Positions 1 through 6,554 of a stretch of DNA of 8,297 nucleotides are shown one piece after another; the first letter of the stretch is position 1; each line of letters starts with the position of its first letter. The translations under genes and the position numbers were made by a program. The DNA comes from an uncultured Micrococcales bacterium (GTDB lineage: Bacteria; Actinomycetota; Actinomycetes; Actinomycetales; Microbacteriaceae). Under the pieces are notes generated by a model, which was not told where the DNA came from, made no database searches, and saw only the letters and a list, made by a program, of their open reading frames with translations. The stretch is from positions 1 through 8,297 of the forward strand of contig CAINTU010000073.1 in NCBI GenBank assembly GCA_903853515.1. Direction: 5' to 3'.

Positions 1-1
1 C

Positions 2-316
2 GCATTCGATCTTCTGAAGAACCCCAATGATCGCGCCATCATCTTGCAGAACGCCGACCACAAAATTGGCGTTGAGAGCGTGTGCGGTGCGCAGCAGGAA
101 TTCGTCCGTCATGTCGATTACGACACGGTCTATGTGCAATTTGCCGGTTCCAGCACGATTGAAACCGAATTTGCCATTTATGAAATGGCCGCTGGCGACA
201 TCATCCATATTCCTGAAGGCATTGCGCATCGCTCGCAAGGCTCCGCTGATTGCCTGCGTTGGTTTGGTCGCAATTGGCGACAGCACCCAAAAGGCGGCCG
301 CGGTTTCTGGCGCTAG
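2..316 (+). CDS. Cupin-domain protein, 3' part only (5' end lies before the window)
   Basis: The frame is already open at the first bases and stops at TAG 314-316, so this is the C-terminal 104 residues of a longer protein. It reads as a single cupin barrel. Cupin motif 2 is clear at about residues 65-76 (GDIIHIPEGIAH, fitting G-x5-P-x-G-x2-H). The upstream strand segment VDYDTVYVQFAGSSTIETEF resembles cupins of the homogentisate-dioxygenase-like type. The usual HxH...E of cupin motif 1 is not evident, so metal binding and enzyme activity are uncertain. The last ~20 residues (after SADCLRWF) are Arg/Gly/Trp-rich and look unlike a cupin C-terminus. They lie in the stretch that also encodes the next gene's signal peptide in another frame, which suggests truncation or a junction there. 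A TTG at 44 could be read as a start, but the frame continues upstream without a stop and with plausible protein sequence. Substrate unknown. Confidence 0.62.
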   Translation, partial: AFDLLKNPNDRAIILQNADHKIGVESVCGAQQEFVRHVDYDTVYVQFAGSSTIETEFAIYEMAAGDIIHIPEGIAHRSQGSADCLRWFGRNWRQHPKGGRGFWR

Positions 317-2801
317 CTTTGATCCCGGTCAAATAATCAGCGACTCGGTGTTTTTCGATTTTGGCACCATGACGGCAAACGATATTCAACGTTTTCTAAA
401 CAGTCAAGAAACAGGTTGCGTTTCAAAGGCTGGTAGCCCACCATGCCTGAAGGATTATCACGCTGCCACTCCATTCGAAGCGTTTGACGATGGCAAATGC
501 GCAGAGATGCCAGCGACGACTGATTCGACCGCAGCCCAGATGATTTTTAGCATTTCGCAGGCCTGCCAAATTAATCCCAGGGTGCTTTTGGTTACTCTGC
601 AAAAAGAGCAAGGTTTGATTCAAGCAAATCACCCGACTGCCTATATGTATAACGCTGCGATGGGCTACGGCTGCCCCGACAGCGACCCTGCCATCTGCGG
701 CAAAGTTTGGACTGGGCTTTTCAATCAGGTTTATAAAGCTGCCGGTCAATTTCAGTGGTACGGCGATCCGCGCGGGTCATTCACCTATCTGCGACCTGGC
801 TCGAATGTGACGCTTGAATACAGTTCAAGCCCCTGGCAATACAAACTGCGTGTCGATTCAGCTGGCAAACCGGTGCTTGACTCAAGCGGCAAGCAAATTT
901 ATGACAAGACTAGACGTTGCCCGCAAGCCAAATTCTTGCTCAAAAATCAAGCCACTGCGAACCTTTATTACTACACTCCCTACCCACCAAACCAAGCGGC
1001 GCTCAACAACCTTTATGGCAGTGGCGATTCGTGCAGCGCTTATGGCAACCGCAATTTCTGGCGTTTCTATTGGGATTGGTTCGGTAGTCCGCTTGGCGGT
1101 GGCTTCTTGCTGCAGAGTTCGACAAGCGATGTCTATCTGATTGTTGCCGACAAAAAATATCACATTGCCGACTCGGCGTTGGTCAGTGCATTAAAGCCGC
1201 TTGGCCCTTTGGGCGAGATCAGCCAGGCCTATCTCGACTCTTTTCCCGTTGGTGGCGAGCTGAACCGGTTGGTTAAAAATGGCAGTAACAACATCTTCTT
1301 TGTTGACGGCGGCACAAAATATCCGGTATCAAGTTGCGCAATAGCAACCAACCTGGGATTGCCCTGCGCCTCGGCCACACGACTATTGCAGGTGCAACTC
1401 GATGCGATGCCAACGGGTGCGCAGATGAGCAATCTTGTCATCAACGCTGACGGCTCGAGATATGTTATTCAAGCCGGCGTGATTCATGAGATTCTCGACG
1501 ATGACTCTGCCGCCGACGCTAGCGTCACTCTCGCAAGCGCGGCGCCAACGGGGCTTGCGGCATTTAGCTATCTTTCATTCGGTGCACCGATTGTCAAGCA
1601 GCTTTCACTTTTCGTCGATAGAACTTCAAACCAGACTGGCGTTTGGACTGACGGCATGTTTTATGCAATCGACAAAGCGACTCTTGCCGACTTCACTTTC
1701 GCGAACTGGTTGCGTCAGTCGTTTGGCACTCTCGACGAAAAATCTTTTGCCACGCAAATCAGCGGCAAGTCGATTACTTCACTTTTGCAGGGCAGTGACG
1801 GTGTCAATTGGCTGCTAACCGATGCCGGCAAAGTCAAGATCACCGATCAATCTGACTGGGTAAAACAAGCGGTGATTGTGCCCGATTCGCTGCTATCAGC
1901 AATTCCTACCGCGGCTTCGACAATCGATGGCAACCAGTTCGTTAAGCAAACCGGCAGCTCTGTGGTCTATCTTTTGCGCAATGGTCAAATTAGGCCAACT
2001 ATGAATGCCGCTGACCGCGCGGTTCTCGGCACCGGCATGGCGACCACCGATGTGCTTGAACTAAAACCCTCTGCCTTTAGTGCATTGCCGATGGGCCCAA
2101 CGATTATTCCTGCTGGCACCTTGGTCTTTGATAACAACGCCAAAACCTATTCGGTTGTTGATGGTGACAACCGTTTGGTGACTTTCGATTCTTATGCAGA
2201 CATGTTCGGCTGGCCGCGACCACGCCATGTTAGCTCTGCTCAATTGCTTGCCTATCAGAGTCGAGTTGCTCTAAGCCGCTACAAGATTTCTTGCGCGGGC
2301 CAGCGACTTGTTGGGGTTGACGGCCAGATTTATCGTGTTGATTCGGGCGTTGCCGCAAACTATGCGGGCGTTACCACAACGCTTAGCGATGCCACCTGCG
2401 CACAATTGCCGGCGCCTATTGGTGATCTCGGCAATTTTGTTCGCACTCCAGATAAAAAAATCTGGCAGGTGCTCAAAGGGCGCAGGCACTTTGTGGCCAA
2501 CGGCAAACTTTATGCCGCACTGCGAGGGGATGGGCCAAAGCTTGTTGCAGTCTCGGCAAGGTTCGTCGATGGTTTGCCGATAGGCAAAGACGCCGTCGCC
2601 ACAGTTACGCCCACACCAAAGCCGACCCCAGCTGCGACAACACCGCCGACCCCGACCACTAAAACCTATGTGATCAAATCAGGCGATTCGCTAAGTTCTA
2701 TTGCCACGAAGTTTAAGACGACCGTGGCAAAGTTGATGACGCTCAACGGCATCGTGAATGCCAACCTGATTTCAGTTGGCCAAAAAATCAAGTTGCCCTA
2801 G
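222..2801 (+). CDS. Secreted multi-repeat cell-wall protein: lysozyme-like N-domain, ~55-aa repeats, C-terminal LysM
   Basis: About 859 residues from the chosen TTG at 222. This start gives a compact Sec signal peptide: basic n-region RIARKAP, hydrophobic LIACVGLVAIG, and a cleavage region ending AAA near residue 27. An in-frame ATG at 180 or a TTG at 264 are alternatives, and no good ribosome site decides between them. Residues ~32-290 form a Cys-rich globular domain. VLLVTLQKEQGLI (Glu129) resembles the ESG glutamate region of lytic transglycosylases and lysozymes, and the domain closes with NFWRFYWDWFGSP. Residues ~291-793 hold about nine degenerate repeats. Residues 794-813 are a Pro/Thr linker. 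Residues 814-859 are a LysM domain (YVIKSGDSLSSIATKF...LNG...ISVGQKIKLP), a peptidoglycan/N-acetylglucosamine binder. Likely role: wall-attached hydrolase or adhesin-like protein acting outside the cell; related actinobacterial proteins are often labelled hemagglutinin-like. Catalysis is inferred, not shown. The frame is open further upstream to 27, but that part mirrors the cupin gene and is rejected. Confidence 0.88.
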   Translation: MRIARKAPLIACVGLVAIGDSTQKAAAVSGASFDPGQIISDSVFFDFGTMTANDIQRFLNSQETGCVSKAGSPPCLKDYHAATPFEAFDDGKCAEMPATTDSTAAQMIFSISQACQINPRVLLVTLQKEQGLIQANHPTAYMYNAAMGYGCPDSDPAICGKVWTGLFNQVYKAAGQFQWYGDPRGSFTYLRPGSNVTLEYSSSPWQYKLRVDSAGKPVLDSSGKQIYDKTRRCPQAKFLLKNQATANLYYYTPYPPNQAALNNLYGSGDSCSAYGNRNFWRFYWDWFGSPLGGGFLLQSSTSDVYLIVADKKYHIADSALVSALKPLGPLGEISQAYLDSFPVGGELNRLVKNGSNNIFFVDGGTKYPVSSCAIATNLGLPCASATRLLQVQLDAMPTGAQMSNLVINADGSRYVIQAGVIHEILDDDSAADASVTLASAAPTGLAAFSYLSFGAPIVKQLSLFVDRTSNQTGVWTDGMFYAIDKATLADFTFANWLRQSFGTLDEKSFATQISGKSITSLLQGSDGVNWLLTDAGKVKITDQSDWVKQAVIVPDSLLSAIPTAASTIDGNQFVKQTGSSVVYLLRNGQIRPTMNAADRAVLGTGMATTDVLELKPSAFSALPMGPTIIPAGTLVFDNNAKTYSVVDGDNRLVTFDSYADMFGWPRPRHVSSAQLLAYQSRVALSRYKISCAGQRLVGVDGQIYRVDSGVAANYAGVTTTLSDATCAQLPAPIGDLGNFVRTPDKKIWQVLKGRRHFVANGKLYAALRGDGPKLVAVSARFVDGLPIGKDAVATVTPTPKPTPAATTPPTPTTKTYVIKSGDSLSSIATKFKTTVAKLMTLNGIVNANLISVGQKIKLP
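1092..2600 (+). repeat. About nine degenerate ~55-residue protein repeats inside the LysM protein
   Basis: Read by eye, each unit contains two short beta strands around a turn (for example VYLLRNGQIRP, IWQVLKGRRHFVA, RLVGVDGQIYRVD, VYLIVADKKYHIAD). A helical or loop stretch follows, ending in a P-x-G-like motif such as FPVGGEL, MPTGAQM, LSFGAPI, QISGKSI, IPTAAST, LPMGPTI, AYQSRVA, LPAPIGDL or LPIGKDA. These motif positions fall near residues 342, 397, 453, 514, 562, 623, 677, 730 and 786, a mean step of about 55. The DNA copies are too diverged to be nucleotide repeats. The pattern suggests an elongated or propeller-like beta array spacing the N-terminal domain from the LysM anchor. Confidence 0.65.
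2798..2801. other. CTAG palindrome: interlocked stop codons of two convergent genes
   Basis: TAG at 2799-2801 ends the LysM protein on the plus strand. The reverse complement of 2798-2800 is TAG and ends the polymerase/ligase gene on the minus strand. The two coding regions overlap by exactly this 4-bp palindrome, leaving no spacer and no room for an ordinary hairpin terminator between the genes. Confidence 0.9.
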
Positions 2802-4168
2802 CGCCGCGCTATTTTGGCCTTCGTTATAGGCGTGCGGCCAAATTCTTGCAACTGCTCAAGTTTGATCTGCCCGGTTCTGGCCTCAAGAAGTTCATCTGGT
2901 TCGGTTGCCTTTACGGCGAACAAAATCAAAATCATAAATGCCGATTCGATGATCAATCTTGATTCGGTTATGGCTCGAACCAATTCGGCCACTAGAACTA
3001 AAAGCGGCCATAAATATAAAGAGCTCGAGTGATGCACAGCTAAACGCCAAAGTCTTACAAAAGTGCGAACCAAAAGGATGGCAAACAACACGAAGCCAAC
3101 AAGCCCGACCTGCAAAAGCACGTCTAGATAGGCGTTGTGCGCCTGAAAGTATCCTTGGCCATTGATGACAATCAGGTTTTCGAATGGGTGCACACCCGGT
3201 TGCCAAACCCCGGTGAAACCCCAACCTTCGAATGGTCGTTGTTGAAAGAGACTAAACACACGCTTCCAGATATATGTGCGGTGAGTCATGTCGGGGCTCT
3301 TGCCCAAAATGTCGAAGACCTCGCGCCTAAACGAGAGCACAAAAAACATAACGACGCCGGTCACAACCCAGGTGATTCGATAGATGCGGTGTCGAGTTTC
3401 GTAGTTTTTGCCCTCGGCGAATAGCGAGACCACGGCGGCTAGCAAGACAGCGACGCTAGCAAAGACGATGCCGGCCGATTTTGAAAGCACGATTGCAGCC
3501 ACCGAAAGCGTGAGGCTCGAAATGCTCTGCCAGGCAAACGCATTTTTAGCGAAAAGTTCGACTGCAAAAACGATGACACCGATAAGTGCGATGGCAGCCA
3601 ATAGATTCGAGTTCGCAACTATGCCTTGAATTCGTTGGCCGGCAAAAAGATTGCCTTGGCTTAACACCGCATTCTGCACGCTTGAGTTAAATAAGCTGCC
3701 GAGCTGACCGTGAGCGAAAGTCGCGGCATAGATTTCTATCGCAAAAGAAGCGATCAAAATAACGCGAATTACGTTCGCAAAAATTTTCAACAACTCGCGC
3801 CAGTCAAAGGTTGCTGCCAAAAACAGAGCCACAATCACGGCCTGCAAACAAGTGGTTAGACCAATCAGCGTGTTAAGCCAATAGGCCGACCAGAAGGTGC
3901 TGGCCGCTAATAGGCCCAAGAACAGATTCAGTTCTATTGGCATTGAGCGAATAACAGCAAACTTGCCGCGCATGAACCAAATAGCTGCTGCCGAACTAAC
4001 GATTGCCAAAGCAGACCAAAGTAGCCATGCAAGAGTTGGCCGAAACGAGTCGCCCGAAAACATGGTGTCGCCGGCGATGGTTGCGGCAATCGCAACATAT
4101 GCGGTTATCCATGCCGGTCTCGAAGACGCAGTCGGTTTCGCACCGATTGCGCGCGCCAACAAGCCCAT
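2798..4168 (-). CDS. O-antigen ligase/polymerase family membrane protein (Wzy_C / WaaL-like)
   Basis: 456 residues with roughly ten or more hydrophobic segments, so an integral membrane protein. Signatures of the O-antigen ligase/polymerase family appear in order. GQRIQGIVANSNLLAA (~177-192) matches the R-x-x-G-x-x-x-x-x-N-x-LA region. VLSKSAGIVFA (~227-237) corresponds to the family's LS(R/K)(S/G) helix. MTHRTYIWKRVFSLFQQRPFEGWGFTG is present as THRTYIW at ~295-301 and RPFEGWG at ~311-317. AHNAYLDVLLQVGLVG (~343-358) contains the characteristic His-Asn pair. The likely reaction is polymerisation or transfer of lipid-linked oligosaccharides onto an acceptor at the outer face of the membrane. 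In a Gram-positive actinobacterium the product would be a wall or extracellular polysaccharide, not LPS. Which of polymerase or ligase cannot be decided from sequence. The start ATG at 4166-4168 is preceded only by a weak purine stretch. It overlaps the LysM gene tail-to-tail and is divergent from manA. Confidence 0.85.
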   Translation of the reverse strand: MGLLARAIGAKPTASSRPAWITAYVAIAATIAGDTMFSGDSFRPTLAWLLWSALAIVSSAAAIWFMRGKFAVIRSMPIELNLFLGLLAASTFWSAYWLNTLIGLTTCLQAVIVALFLAATFDWRELLKIFANVIRVILIASFAIEIYAATFAHGQLGSLFNSSVQNAVLSQGNLFAGQRIQGIVANSNLLAAIALIGVIVFAVELFAKNAFAWQSISSLTLSVAAIVLSKSAGIVFASVAVLLAAVVSLFAEGKNYETRHRIYRITWVVTGVVMFFVLSFRREVFDILGKSPDMTHRTYIWKRVFSLFQQRPFEGWGFTGVWQPGVHPFENLIVINGQGYFQAHNAYLDVLLQVGLVGFVLFAILLVRTFVRLWRLAVHHSSSLYLWPLLVLVAELVRAITESRLIIESAFMILILFAVKATEPDELLEARTGQIKLEQLQEFGRTPITKAKIARR

Positions 4169-4247
4169 GGTTTTCTCTATTCTTTGGTTGGCTCAAGTCT
4201 AAATCTTGCTTGCCCGCACTGATTTGACTGATGGCTAGGCTTAATGG
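4169..4247. promoter_or_regulatory. Divergent spacer between the polymerase/ligase gene and manA
   Basis: These 79 bp must hold the starts of transcription for both outward genes if neither is read through. For manA, TAGGCT at 4236-4241 fits the TAnnnT -10 pattern and lies 6 nt before GTG 4248. That spacing would give a leaderless or nearly leaderless transcript; no convincing -35 sits at 16-18 bp. An AGG at 4237-4239, 8 nt from the GTG, could instead be a short ribosome-binding site. For the minus-strand gene I see no clear promoter, only A/G-rich sequence just upstream of the ATG. Confidence 0.35.
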
Positions 4248-5408
4248 GTGCTCACCAAATTGACTAACGTTGCGTTGCCTTATGCATGGGGCTCTACCCA
4301 TCTGATTAGCGACCACTTTGGCATCGCGGCGACCGGCGAGCCGATGGCCGAAATCTGGTTTGGCACCCACGCTGGTTCGCCCACAGAGACCGAGTCAGGC
4401 GAATCGCTAGCGTCGATAATCGGATCGGCCCGACTGCCGTTTTTGCTCAAAATTTTGGCAGCGGCCAAGCCGCTCTCGATTCAGGCGCATCCAAACGCCG
4501 AACAGGCTCAGGCAGGTTTTGCTGTAGAGAATGCGCTGGGCATTCCACTAGATGCCGGCCATCGAAATTACAAGGATTCGCTCGCCAAGCCAGAGCTGAT
4601 AGTGGCCCTTAGCTCTGGCTTCGAAGCTCTAGCCGGCTTTAAGACACCGGCTGATATCGCCCAAATGTTTGAGGCAATTGCGCTCGAAAGCGGCAATGCC
4701 ACTTTGTCTGCGCTCTTGGGCGATTTCAAAACCCAGGTTTTGACGATTGATGATGGTTCGGGCAGCGGCCTTGAGCGGGTGTTTTTGGCAACCCTCACCG
4801 ATGAGCGGCTAAGTGCAGTGGTCCTCGATGAATTTGTTGCAGCGGCTGCCAAAGTTGACGCTATTGCACCATTGGTTGCGGTCTTGAGTGCAAATAACGC
4901 TGGCGACCGCGGCATAGTTTCTGCGCTCATGATGAACCACCTTGAGCTCAAAAGAGGCCAGGCGATTTTTGTGCCGGCGGGCATGCCACACGCATATCTG
5001 TCTGGGCTAGGTGTCGAGGTCATGCTCGCAAGCGATAACGTTTTGCGTGGCGGGTTGACGCCAAAGCACATTGATATTGCCGAATTACAAAAAGTTTTAA
5101 TTTTTGAACCAAGCGTGCCTAAAGTGCAAGGCGGGAGAACCCTTGCCCAGGGCCTCGATCAGTTTGATTTAGAAATTTCTGAATTCGCGTTTTATCGAAT
5201 CAGCCCGACCGCAGCAAACCTTTTAGCCGATGCGAATCTGCCTGGTGAGTCGATAGCCCTGTGCACTTCGGGCCAAGTGGCGATCAGCACATCATTAGGC
5301 GAGCGAATTGTTCTGGCAAAAGGTGAAGCGGCCTATATCTCGGGCGATGCAAGAACCTTCAGCGTTGCTGGGGTCGGCGAAATCTTTATGGCGGTTTCGA
5401 CTATTTAG
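4248..5408 (+). CDS. manA: Mannose-6-phosphate isomerase, class I (zinc cupin)
   Basis: 386 residues, normal for bacterial type I phosphomannose isomerases, which interconvert fructose-6-phosphate and mannose-6-phosphate in the cytosol as the entry to GDP-mannose. The N-terminus NVALPYAWGSTHLI is the usual opening. Zinc ligands by family alignment are Gln79 and His81 (SIQAHPN), Glu116 (KPELIVAL) and His248 (PAGMPHAYLSG). The catalytic Arg267 lies in SDNVLRGGLTPKHID, a hallmark block. All key residues are present, so the enzyme should be active. The GTG at 4248 is chosen because it gives the standard N-terminus; the nearby ATG at 4244 is in another frame. The 3' end overlaps galE by 8 bp in convergent orientation. 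Its context with galE, a glycosyltransferase and a Wzy-like protein points to supply of mannose-derived sugar nucleotides for envelope glycans. Confidence 0.95.
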   Translation: MLTKLTNVALPYAWGSTHLISDHFGIAATGEPMAEIWFGTHAGSPTETESGESLASIIGSARLPFLLKILAAAKPLSIQAHPNAEQAQAGFAVENALGIPLDAGHRNYKDSLAKPELIVALSSGFEALAGFKTPADIAQMFEAIALESGNATLSALLGDFKTQVLTIDDGSGSGLERVFLATLTDERLSAVVLDEFVAAAAKVDAIAPLVAVLSANNAGDRGIVSALMMNHLELKRGQAIFVPAGMPHAYLSGLGVEVMLASDNVLRGGLTPKHIDIAELQKVLIFEPSVPKVQGGRTLAQGLDQFDLEISEFAFYRISPTAANLLADANLPGESIALCTSGQVAISTSLGERIVLAKGEAAYISGDARTFSVAGVGEIFMAVSTI

Positions 5409-6354
5409 CAAGCCAAGCGCTCGCGACGATGCTTTCTAGATCGTTCTCGGCCTGCCAATTCAGGGTGCTTTGAATTCTGTTGACATCGGCACAAAGCTTT
5501 GGTGGGTCACCCGCTCTGCGTGGCTCTATTGACACTTCAAAATCAACGCCGGTTTGCTCTTTGATTGCGGCAAGCACTTCGAACACGCTGGCGCCGGTGC
5601 CGGTGCCCACATTAAATACCGAGTGTTCGCGATTAGCCTGGTCGAGATATTCGAGAGCGCTCTTGTGGGCTTCGGCCAAATCAAGCACATGAATATAGTC
5701 GCGCACGCAGCTGCCATCGTCGGTGGGGTAGTCATCGCCAAATACTCGCACTGGCTCGCCGGCTCGAATGGCAGCGAATGCGATTGGAATCAAGTTTGCG
5801 ACAGCGGTGTCAGCGAGGTCTTCCCAACCAGCGCCGGCGACGTTGAAATAGCGAAGGCTCACGTGGTTTAGTCCCCAAGCTTTGCCCGCGTCAGCCACCA
5901 TCCATTCGCCAATCAGCTTCGTTTCGCCATAGGGGTTTATCGGCTGGCAGTGAATGTCTTCTGTAATGATTTGAGCCTCAGGCATGCCATAGACCGCCGC
6001 GCTCGATGAAAACAAAAGTTTTTGCACGCGGGTTTCGCGCATCGCGGTAAGCAAATTTGCCAGCCCGCCAATGTTTTGCAAGTAATACCATTCGGGCTTT
6101 TGCACCGATTCGCCTACCTGTTTGCGAGCGGCAAGGTGCACTACCGCTTCGATCTGGTTGGCGAGAAATACGGCTTTCAGTGCCTCAACCGCATCGGCTG
6201 AAGCCAAGTCGACATGCTCAATTTTGCCGTCAAACCGCGTTGCAAAGCCTGTCGAGAGGTCATCAGCACCAAAAACTTCATGCCCTGACTGCTGCAAAAG
6301 CCTGGCTACGTGCGATCCGATATAGCCAGCAGCGCCGGTCAGCAGAATGTTCAT
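5401..6354 (-). CDS. galE: UDP-glucose 4-epimerase
   Basis: 317 residues, slightly shorter than E. coli GalE (338) and typical of compact actinobacterial forms. It is an extended short-chain dehydrogenase with an NAD-binding Rossmann motif GAAGYIG at 7-13 (G7, G10, G13). The catalytic set is intact: Ser118 in FSSSAAVYG, and Tyr142 and Lys146 in NPYGETK. GalE-specific blocks follow: LRYFNVAGA (~167-175), the YPTDDGSCVRDYIHV block (~209-223) and FNVGTGTG (~247-254). It interconverts UDP-glucose and UDP-galactose in the cytosol, feeding galactose into polysaccharides and allowing galactose use. The ATG at 6352-6354 gives the canonical MNILLTGAAG start; there is no clear Shine-Dalgarno sequence, but a -10-like box lies 6 nt upstream. 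It ends convergently with manA (8-bp overlap) and is divergent from whiB. A related 4-epimerase specificity such as UDP-GlcNAc cannot be excluded. Confidence 0.92.
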   Translation of the reverse strand: MNILLTGAAGYIGSHVARLLQQSGHEVFGADDLSTGFATRFDGKIEHVDLASADAVEALKAVFLANQIEAVVHLAARKQVGESVQKPEWYYLQNIGGLANLLTAMRETRVQKLLFSSSAAVYGMPEAQIITEDIHCQPINPYGETKLIGEWMVADAGKAWGLNHVSLRYFNVAGAGWEDLADTAVANLIPIAFAAIRAGEPVRVFGDDYPTDDGSCVRDYIHVLDLAEAHKSALEYLDQANREHSVFNVGTGTGASVFEVLAAIKEQTGVDFEVSIEPRRAGDPPKLCADVNRIQSTLNWQAENDLESIVASAWLAK

Positions 6355-6360
6355 GCGTCA

Positions 6361-6388
6361 AGTTTAGACCCCTAACTTTTGCGGCCAA
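6361..6388 (-). promoter_or_regulatory. Candidate leaderless promoter of galE
   Basis: On the minus strand TTGGCC (6388-6383) is followed after 16 nt by TAAACT (6366-6361), a TAnnnT -10 match. Six bases later comes the galE ATG. Transcription would then start at or next to the A of the ATG, which would explain the missing ribosome-binding site. Leaderless genes of this kind are common in Actinobacteria. The -35 match is only partial. Confidence 0.45.
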
Positions 6389-6450
6389 CGGGCACGCATC
6401 CCAGCAAAACGCACACAAAACACAAGGTTAAGGCTCTATAACAACTTTGA

Positions 6451-6477
6451 AAATCGCTGTTTTCGATTTGACAGCGA
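6451..6477. promoter_or_regulatory. Nested inverted repeats overlapping the whiB -35 box (possible operator)
   Basis: A perfect 7-bp inverted repeat TCGCTGT (6454-6460) / ACAGCGA (6471-6477) with a 10-nt centre covers the -35 hexamer. Interleaved with it is a second perfect 6-bp inverted repeat AAATCG (6451-6456) / CGATTT (6464-6469) with a 7-nt centre. Position and symmetry suit a dimeric regulator that would compete with RNA polymerase. The regulator is not identifiable from sequence. Confidence 0.45.
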
Positions 6478-6497
6478 CCTAGTTACATCGGTGTAAT
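6468..6497 (+). promoter_or_regulatory. Sigma70-like promoter of whiB
   Basis: A perfect -35 hexamer TTGACA (6468-6473) is followed after 18 nt by TGTAAT (6492-6497), a 5/6 match to TATAAT. The expected start of transcription is near 6504, leaving a leader of about 50 nt before the ATG at 6555. This is the best promoter match in the window. It faces away from galE and would drive whiB and probably the glycosyltransferase behind it. Confidence 0.65.
6483..6496. promoter_or_regulatory. Inverted repeat at the whiB -10 region
   Basis: TTACA (6483-6487) and TGTAA (6492-6496) form a perfect 5-bp inverted repeat around TCGG. The left half also recurs directly as TTACAT at 6497-6502. The element covers the proposed -10 box, so a protein bound here would affect initiation. 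Short AT-rich symmetry can arise by chance. Confidence 0.35.
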
Positions 6498-6521
6498 TAC
6501 ATGGATGGTAGTTGGGTGACA

Positions 6522-6538
6522 CCGTTGCGAGACAACGG
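6522..6538 (+). promoter_or_regulatory. Hairpin in the whiB mRNA leader
   Basis: CCGTTG (6522-6527) pairs perfectly with CAACGG (6533-6538) around the loop CGAGA. The stem lies in the predicted leader and ends 5 nt before the ribosome-binding sequence GAGAGGA (6544-6550), which stays outside it. There is no U-tract, so it is not an intrinsic terminator. It could stabilise the mRNA, be bound by a protein, or form a DNA operator. Confidence 0.4.
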
Positions 6539-6554
6539 GCCCTGAGAGGAACTA

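Noticed and set aside
27..221. N-terminal extension of the wall protein up to ATG 27
   Set aside because: These 65 codons are the shifted-frame image of the cupin coding region. They are Ser/Arg/Pro-rich with no domain sense, and would bury the signal peptide about 65 residues into the protein.
44..316. Cupin gene starting at TTG 44
   Set aside because: The same frame is open to the window's first bases with plausible protein sequence, and a start here would remove part of the barrel, so it is treated as 5'-partial.
4568..5071. 167-codon minus-strand open frame inside manA
   Set aside because: It is antisense to a fully conserved enzyme with intact catalytic motifs, is Ser/Ala/Thr-rich, and has no recognisable domain.
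6057..6431. 124-codon plus-strand open frame across the galE 5' end
   Set aside because: It lies antisense to the NAD-binding region of galE, has no domain or ribosome site, and ends in the divergent regulatory spacer.
6437..6442. TATAAC as a second whiB -10 box
   Set aside because: There is no acceptable -35 hexamer at 16-19 bp upstream, and the TTGACA/TGTAAT pair downstream is much better.
6518..6522. GACAC in the whiB leader as a WhiA binding site
   Set aside because: WhiA does recognise GACAC, but a single 5-bp match downstream of the predicted start is expected by chance and is not supported further.
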